DNA of 34,281 nt from Microcaldota archaeon (GTDB lineage Archaea; Micrarchaeota; Micrarchaeia; Micrarchaeales; Micrarchaeaceae). A program made the translations under genes and the position numbers. This document shows, piece by piece, positions 30,525 through 34,281 of this stretch. Numbering within the stretch: position 1 is the first letter of the stretch; every line of letters starts with the position of its first letter. The notes under the pieces were generated by a model. It saw only the letters and a program-made list of their open reading frames with translations, did no database searches and was not told the origin of the DNA. The stretch covers positions 1 through 34,281 of the forward strand of contig JAJYIZ010000009.1 of the NCBI GenBank assembly GCA_021789815.1, in the 5' to 3' direction.

Positions 30525-32348
30525 ATGGCCGATGACAAGAGCATATCGAAGTATTCTGACATATTCTCAAAAAAACTGCCAAATACGGCCATACTCTTTG
30601 TTGCTCTCTTTGTCATGAGCGCAGTAGTAGGCATGGTCTCTGTTGCGATATTGCATTATAATCTTATTGGCAGCAGGCCTTTCGCGACCGTTCTGCTTAA
30701 CGGGACGCTAGCAGGAAGCATAGCGATACTGCTGCCTGCGGTGCTTACTGTATTTATAGTAAAGGCGACGAGGCACATCATAAGCGTAAAGCATACACTC
30801 TTCATAGCGATCATCGGTGCAGCATCGTACTCTGTCTTCTTCCTTCTGGGTAGCGTGCTCCAGGTGCTTGCGCCCGGTGCAGCAGCTGTAGCACTAATTG
30901 TCGGAGATGCAAGCATCTTCGGCTGGTGGTTTTTCATAAATAAGGTCGTATTGGGCTTCAGGAAGCGCGCCCTGATCTTCGCGCTTGCTCAGCCTACCCT
31001 TAACATAATACTCTTCTTTGTGGCTAGCAGGTTCATCTTCTCGCTCAACAGCCCTTTTCCGGTCATTCTTTTCAAGCTCTATGTAGGAATACTCATCTTT
31101 GTAATAGTGAGCTACATGCTCCTCTTCATGTTCGACAGGCCGTTGAAGAAGAATCTGGGCACTAGCGGCGTGGATGTTTTCTCAACTATGCTGCAGAACT
31201 GGCTCTTCGACATAAATACTGCTTTGTCATTCAACACGAAGCTCGGGATAAAGCCAGATGTGGAGACAAACACGTTTGTAATAAAGAACGGGAGCAGAAC
31301 AAAGGCTGTGCTTTTCATACCAGAGATACATTATGGACCTGCGGGAAGCCTTGGAGCGAGCAACTTCCCGTATCTGCTGGAAGAGCGAGTAAGGAAAAAA
31401 TACATGGCAAGCGGTTTCATAATGCACACCGCAGTGACAGCAGACAGGAATCCAATATCTACAAGCCAGATAAGCAGGGTGCAGGCCGCGCTCGATAACG
31501 GGGTTGTGAAAGGCACACAGCTAAAGGGCACTATGTCATATTCTGAGGGCTCGCATCTTAATTGCAGAGTAATACGCCTTGCTCTTGGGGGCTGGTCTAT
31601 CGTGACATTCACAAGGGCGCCGTACGTGACAGAGGACATAGCCTTCGACTCTGCCACGCTCTTCAAGAAGACACTTGCAAGGAAGTACGGCGAATCCATT
31701 ATAATAGACGCGCATAATTCAAGGTACGAGAGTGCACCGAAGAGCGAGCTGGATGGAGTCAGGTTCGACTCAAAGGCCATGAAGGACTACGTGAAGGCTA
31801 TAGATTCTATGAAAGAGAAGCACAGGGGCGTCGCACGCGTCGGCGTGCACAGCGTAGAGGCTTACAATGCTCTTGGAGCTCCGAAGGACCTTGCTCAAGG
31901 CAACCTTAATGTAGCAATCTTCTCTTTCGGCAATTTCAAGTATGCGATCTTCCACTTCAATTCAAACAATCTGTTACCGTCTTTGAGGAGCGAGATAATC
32001 TCTTACATAAAGAAGAAATACAGGATACACGCAGAGGTCTACACGACAGACACGCATGCTGTTAATTCATTGGAATACACTGCCGAGAACGTACTTGGCA
32101 GATACACAAAGTTCAAGTCTCTCAAACCATTGATAGATCAGGCTGTAGGAAAGGCCCTGGCCGACATAGGACCCGTAAGATTCTATCATAAAAGAGTGAT
32201 GATGAACAGATTCCCAGTATGGGGGCCCGAGGTAGGTGACATAATCCTTGACATGACAAAGACCGTTGTGAGCCGCGCCAGGGTGCTCAGCCCTATAATA
32301 ATCGCTTCTGGTTTCATTGTAGCTGCATTTGTTATAGCTTTTGTGTAG
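30525..32348 (+). CDS. DUF2070 family membrane protein
   Basis: This protein is about 607 residues. The first 210 have six or seven hydrophobic helices (about 22-50, 60-85, 95-120, 122-145, 152-175 and 180-200), and a large soluble domain follows. That domain has VLFIPEIHYGPAGSLGASNFP, SEGSHLNCRVIR, SIIIDAHNSR and YTTDTHAVN, containing the His/Asp-rich pattern of archaeal DUF2070 proteins (a putative metal site). A last hydrophobic segment ends the chain (about 588-606). The family is archaeal and uncharacterised. ATG 30525 is preferred over TTG 30522. It lies 14 bp after uppS, so the genes are co-transcribed. Confidence 0.85.
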   Translation: MADDKSISKYSDIFSKKLPNTAILFVALFVMSAVVGMVSVAILHYNLIGSRPFATVLLNGTLAGSIAILLPAVLTVFIVKATRHIISVKHTLFIAIIGAASYSVFFLLGSVLQVLAPGAAAVALIVGDASIFGWWFFINKVVLGFRKRALIFALAQPTLNIILFFVASRFIFSLNSPFPVILFKLYVGILIFVIVSYMLLFMFDRPLKKNLGTSGVDVFSTMLQNWLFDINTALSFNTKLGIKPDVETNTFVIKNGSRTKAVLFIPEIHYGPAGSLGASNFPYLLEERVRKKYMASGFIMHTAVTADRNPISTSQISRVQAALDNGVVKGTQLKGTMSYSEGSHLNCRVIRLALGGWSIVTFTRAPYVTEDIAFDSATLFKKTLARKYGESIIIDAHNSRYESAPKSELDGVRFDSKAMKDYVKAIDSMKEKHRGVARVGVHSVEAYNALGAPKDLAQGNLNVAIFSFGNFKYAIFHFNSNNLLPSLRSEIISYIKKKYRIHAEVYTTDTHAVNSLEYTAENVLGRYTKFKSLKPLIDQAVGKALADIGPVRFYHKRVMMNRFPVWGPEVGDIILDMTKTVVSRARVLSPIIIASGFIVAAFVIAFV

Positions 32349-32394
32349 TGCAGATAACGAATAAAAGCTTTGCAATTAAGAGATATGTGTTTCT

Positions 32395-33711
32395 ATGAAG
32401 ATATCTGCTAAGACAGTACCGATAAGCAAGGCATTGTCTAGCACAGGCAAGAGCATGACAATACGCGGCTGGATCTACAGGAAGAGGAGCAGCGGTGGCA
32501 AGTCCTTTGCAATCATAAGAGACGTTTCAGGAACGGTTCAGTGTGTCATAGACAAGGCAAAGGTTGGGGAAGAGGAATGGGGGGCTCTTGACAAGGCTTA
32601 CCTTGAATCTAGCATAATAATAAAAGGAAAACCAAGAAAGGACGAGAGGGCTCCGGGCGGGGTAGAGCTGGATGTAGAAGACCTAATGGTAGTGCACAGC
32701 GGGGAGCAGTTTCCTATCACAGAATATCAGAGCGCGGAGTTCCTTATGGATGTCAGGCACCTCTGGCTCAGGAGCCAGAAGATGACGAACATAATGAAGG
32801 CCAGGGCATTCATCTTCAGATACGCAAGAGATTTCATGGACAAGGAGGGCTTCTTTGAGGTTTCACCACCATTGATAACAAACGCTGGAGGGGAAACCGG
32901 CGCAAGCATGTTCGAGGTAGACTACTTTGGCCAGAAGGTCTTCCTTACAGAGTCATCGCAGCTCTACGGAGAAGCTATGGTCCCAGTACTTGAGAAAGTA
33001 TATACGTTTGCACCTTCTTACAGGGCCGAGAAATCGAGGACAACAAAGCACCTGACAGAGTACTGGCATCTAGAACCAGAGGCAGCATACTACAACCTTG
33101 ATGATATAATGAAGCTGCAAGAGAATCTTGTATCGAGCGTTGCAAGCAAGCTTGCAAAGGACGAGGATGTGCTTAAGGCATTGGGCGTAGAGAAGGAATC
33201 TTTGCTGAAGGTGAAACCTCCGTTCAAACGGATAACCTACGATAAAGCAATTGATATCATACAGCAGAAAGGCTCAAAGAAGAAATGGGGTGACGATCTT
33301 GGAGTCGAGGAGGAGAGGCTGCTTACAGAGCACGAAGACAAACCGATATTTGTCTATGCGTGGCCAAAGGAATTGAAGGCCTTCTATGCGTCGATCAACC
33401 CGAAGGACGAGAGAACTGTTATGGCAGCTGACATGCAGGCACCCCACGGACACGGAGAACTCACAAGCAGCAGCGAGCGTGTGTGGGTTTACGATGAGCT
33501 GATAAGGAGGATGGACGAGGTAGAGAGGGCGCAGGGTGTCAAGTTCGACAGGAAGAAGTACTCATGGTGGATAGATCTTAGAAGATACGGCTCTGTTCCG
33601 CACGCAGGTTTTGGCATAGGAATGGAGAGGATGATAAAGTGGATGCTGAACCTCGAGCACATACGCGATGCTGTACCATTCCCAAGGCTAATAAACAGAA
33701 TCTCTCCCTAG
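32395..33711 (+). CDS. asnS: Asparaginyl-tRNA synthetase (class IIb)
   Basis: This 438-residue class IIb synthetase has an N-terminal OB-fold anticodon-binding domain (about 18-105, IRGWIYRKRSSGGKSFAIIRD), then DVRHLWLRSQ, TESSQLYGEAM, class II motif 2 APSYRAEKSRTTKHLTEYWHLE and motif 3 HAGFGIGMERMIKWML. The SSQLY/RAEKSRT style and WPKELKAFY favour AsnRS over AspRS, though archaeal AspRS is a close relative and non-discriminating forms exist. An A/T element (GAATAAAAGC) lies 30-40 bp before ATG 32395. The 3' end overlaps the convergent endonuclease IV gene by 24 bp. Confidence 0.93.
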   Translation: MKISAKTVPISKALSSTGKSMTIRGWIYRKRSSGGKSFAIIRDVSGTVQCVIDKAKVGEEEWGALDKAYLESSIIIKGKPRKDERAPGGVELDVEDLMVVHSGEQFPITEYQSAEFLMDVRHLWLRSQKMTNIMKARAFIFRYARDFMDKEGFFEVSPPLITNAGGETGASMFEVDYFGQKVFLTESSQLYGEAMVPVLEKVYTFAPSYRAEKSRTTKHLTEYWHLEPEAAYYNLDDIMKLQENLVSSVASKLAKDEDVLKALGVEKESLLKVKPPFKRITYDKAIDIIQQKGSKKKWGDDLGVEEERLLTEHEDKPIFVYAWPKELKAFYASINPKDERTVMAADMQAPHGHGELTSSSERVWVYDELIRRMDEVERAQGVKFDRKKYSWWIDLRRYGSVPHAGFGIGMERMIKWMLNLEHIRDAVPFPRLINRISP

Positions 33712-34281
33712 AGCCTCTGCTGCGAGCTTTCTTGCGTTTTTCATGTTCGTTATCTCGTTTCCATGCTCGTTTATCGGAGTCTCCATAACAAAGCATCTGT
33801 TATGGAAATACCTGTTCCTGAAGAGCTCTCTGAAACCATCAGCACCGATGTTTCCTTGACCTATATGCCAATGCCTGTCTAGACCACTCCCGAGATCATA
33901 CTTTGCGTCATTCAGGTGCACCAATCCGAGTCGTTTGAAATCTATATTTGAATCGAATTCACTGCAGACTTTGTCTATACTCTCTGCTGTGCGAAGGTCA
34001 TAGCCTGCAGCGAACGCATGGCATGTGTCAAGGCATACGCCAACTCTATCAGAGCCTACAGAATCTATTATGTAACCTGTCTCGTCGAACTTGGAACCCA
34101 TGCTGTTCTTGTATCCTGATGAATTCTCAAGCAGAAGCACTGTTTTTGGTTCGCTGTCAAGGGCCCTACTTATTGTATCTATTATTGTCTTCCTTCCGTG
34201 TTGCTCCCCTTTGCCAAGGTGGGATCCCATATGAACTACCAGAGATGAAACTCCGAGCATGCTGCAGCTCTCCATATTCTT
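33688..34281 (-). CDS. nfo: Endonuclease IV (AP endonuclease, Nfo), 5' end beyond window
   Basis: This is the C-terminal part (about 197 residues) of an Nfo-type enzyme that nicks DNA at abasic sites using a three-zinc centre. Metal-binding motifs in order are VVHMGSHLGKGE, LLLENSSG, VGVCLDTCHAFAAGYD, GLVHLNDAK, DRHWHIGQGNIG and FVMETP. All are intact. The frame is open past base 34281, so the N-terminal barrel strands lie outside the window; ATG 34275 is internal. The stop at 33688 lies inside the asnS 3' end. Confidence 0.96.
   Translation of the reverse strand, partial: KNMESCSMLGVSSLVVHMGSHLGKGEQHGRKTIIDTISRALDSEPKTVLLLENSSGYKNSMGSKFDETGYIIDSVGSDRVGVCLDTCHAFAAGYDLRTAESIDKVCSEFDSNIDFKRLGLVHLNDAKYDLGSGLDRHWHIGQGNIGADGFRELFRNRYFHNRCFVMETPINEHGNEITNMKNARKLAAEALGRDSVY

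Noticed and set aside
1-34281. CRISPR array, insertion sequence, prophage or integrated element
   Set aside because: No regularly spaced direct repeats, transposase, integrase or phage structural motifs were seen on reading both strands; hicBA is the only mobile-type gene pair.

Overview
The window reads as a compact archaeal chromosome segment. Archaeal signature genes are present throughout: Trm1, a DUF357 protein, an archaeal-type class I CCA-adding enzyme, the replication factor C large subunit, a DUF2070 membrane protein, a COG1709-type HTH regulator, a KaiC-like ATPase, an archaeal AsnRS and an AK6-type kinase. Many start codons lie about 25-30 bases after an A/T-rich box A (TATA) element, as expected for leaderless archaeal transcripts. 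A complete 2-oxoacid dehydrogenase complex with a two-gene lipoate ligase, a tRNA with a small insertion in the T loop, very tight gene packing and cysteine-rich surface-protein genes together suggest a DPANN lineage such as Micrarchaeota (ARMAN type). That assignment is inference; no rRNA gene is present.

Layout. 1-2400: a frameshifted AlkP-superfamily phosphodiesterase (cut by the window start), tRNA-Leu(CAA), a C39-like peptidase and a four-knuckle zinc protein. 2431-4974: Trm1 with a DUF357 gene, an unknown gene and an AK6-like kinase. 4964-10393 (minus): one operon-like block of E1-alpha, E1-beta, E2, E3 and an alpha/beta hydrolase. 10422-13752: a spermidine-synthase-like methyltransferase diverging from lplB-lplA, then convergent lipA, which is preceded by a HicB/HicA toxin-antitoxin pair. 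13825-18442: a membrane protein with a cytosolic domain, a rhodanese-like protein, a DUF4870 protein, a parvulin, a protein with about five tandem HTH units, and an ABC exporter pair. 18450-22718: a PH-domain/zinc-ribbon protein, a class III aminotransferase, tRNA-Ala(CGC), the CCA-adding enzyme and a ferredoxin-reductase-like flavoprotein. 22715-25127 (minus): a membrane protein, an HTH regulator and a catalytically altered 2-hydroxyacid dehydrogenase homologue. 25223-28492: a KaiC-like ATPase, a cysteine-repeat surface protein and a RecJ-like DHH nuclease. 28482-34281: RfcL, cis-prenyltransferase, DUF2070, AsnRS and a partial endonuclease IV.

How the genes work together. The clearest theme is lipoate-dependent oxidative decarboxylation. 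The complex (E1ab/E2/E3) needs lipoyl groups on E2. LplA with LplB can attach lipoate or octanoate, and LipA can insert the sulfurs, so a whole lipoylation module sits next to its client. A second theme is tRNA metabolism (tRNA-Leu, tRNA-Ala, Trm1, CCA-adding enzyme, AsnRS). A third is DNA replication and repair (RfcL, DHH nuclease, endonuclease IV).

The observations most worth a second look are the T-loop insertion in tRNA-Leu, the tandem-HTH protein, the 20-cysteine repeat surface protein, the dehydrogenase homologue that has lost catalytic residues, the hicBA-lipA overlap, and an inverted repeat centred on the divergent promoter in front of lplBA. No CRISPR array, insertion sequence or prophage was seen.
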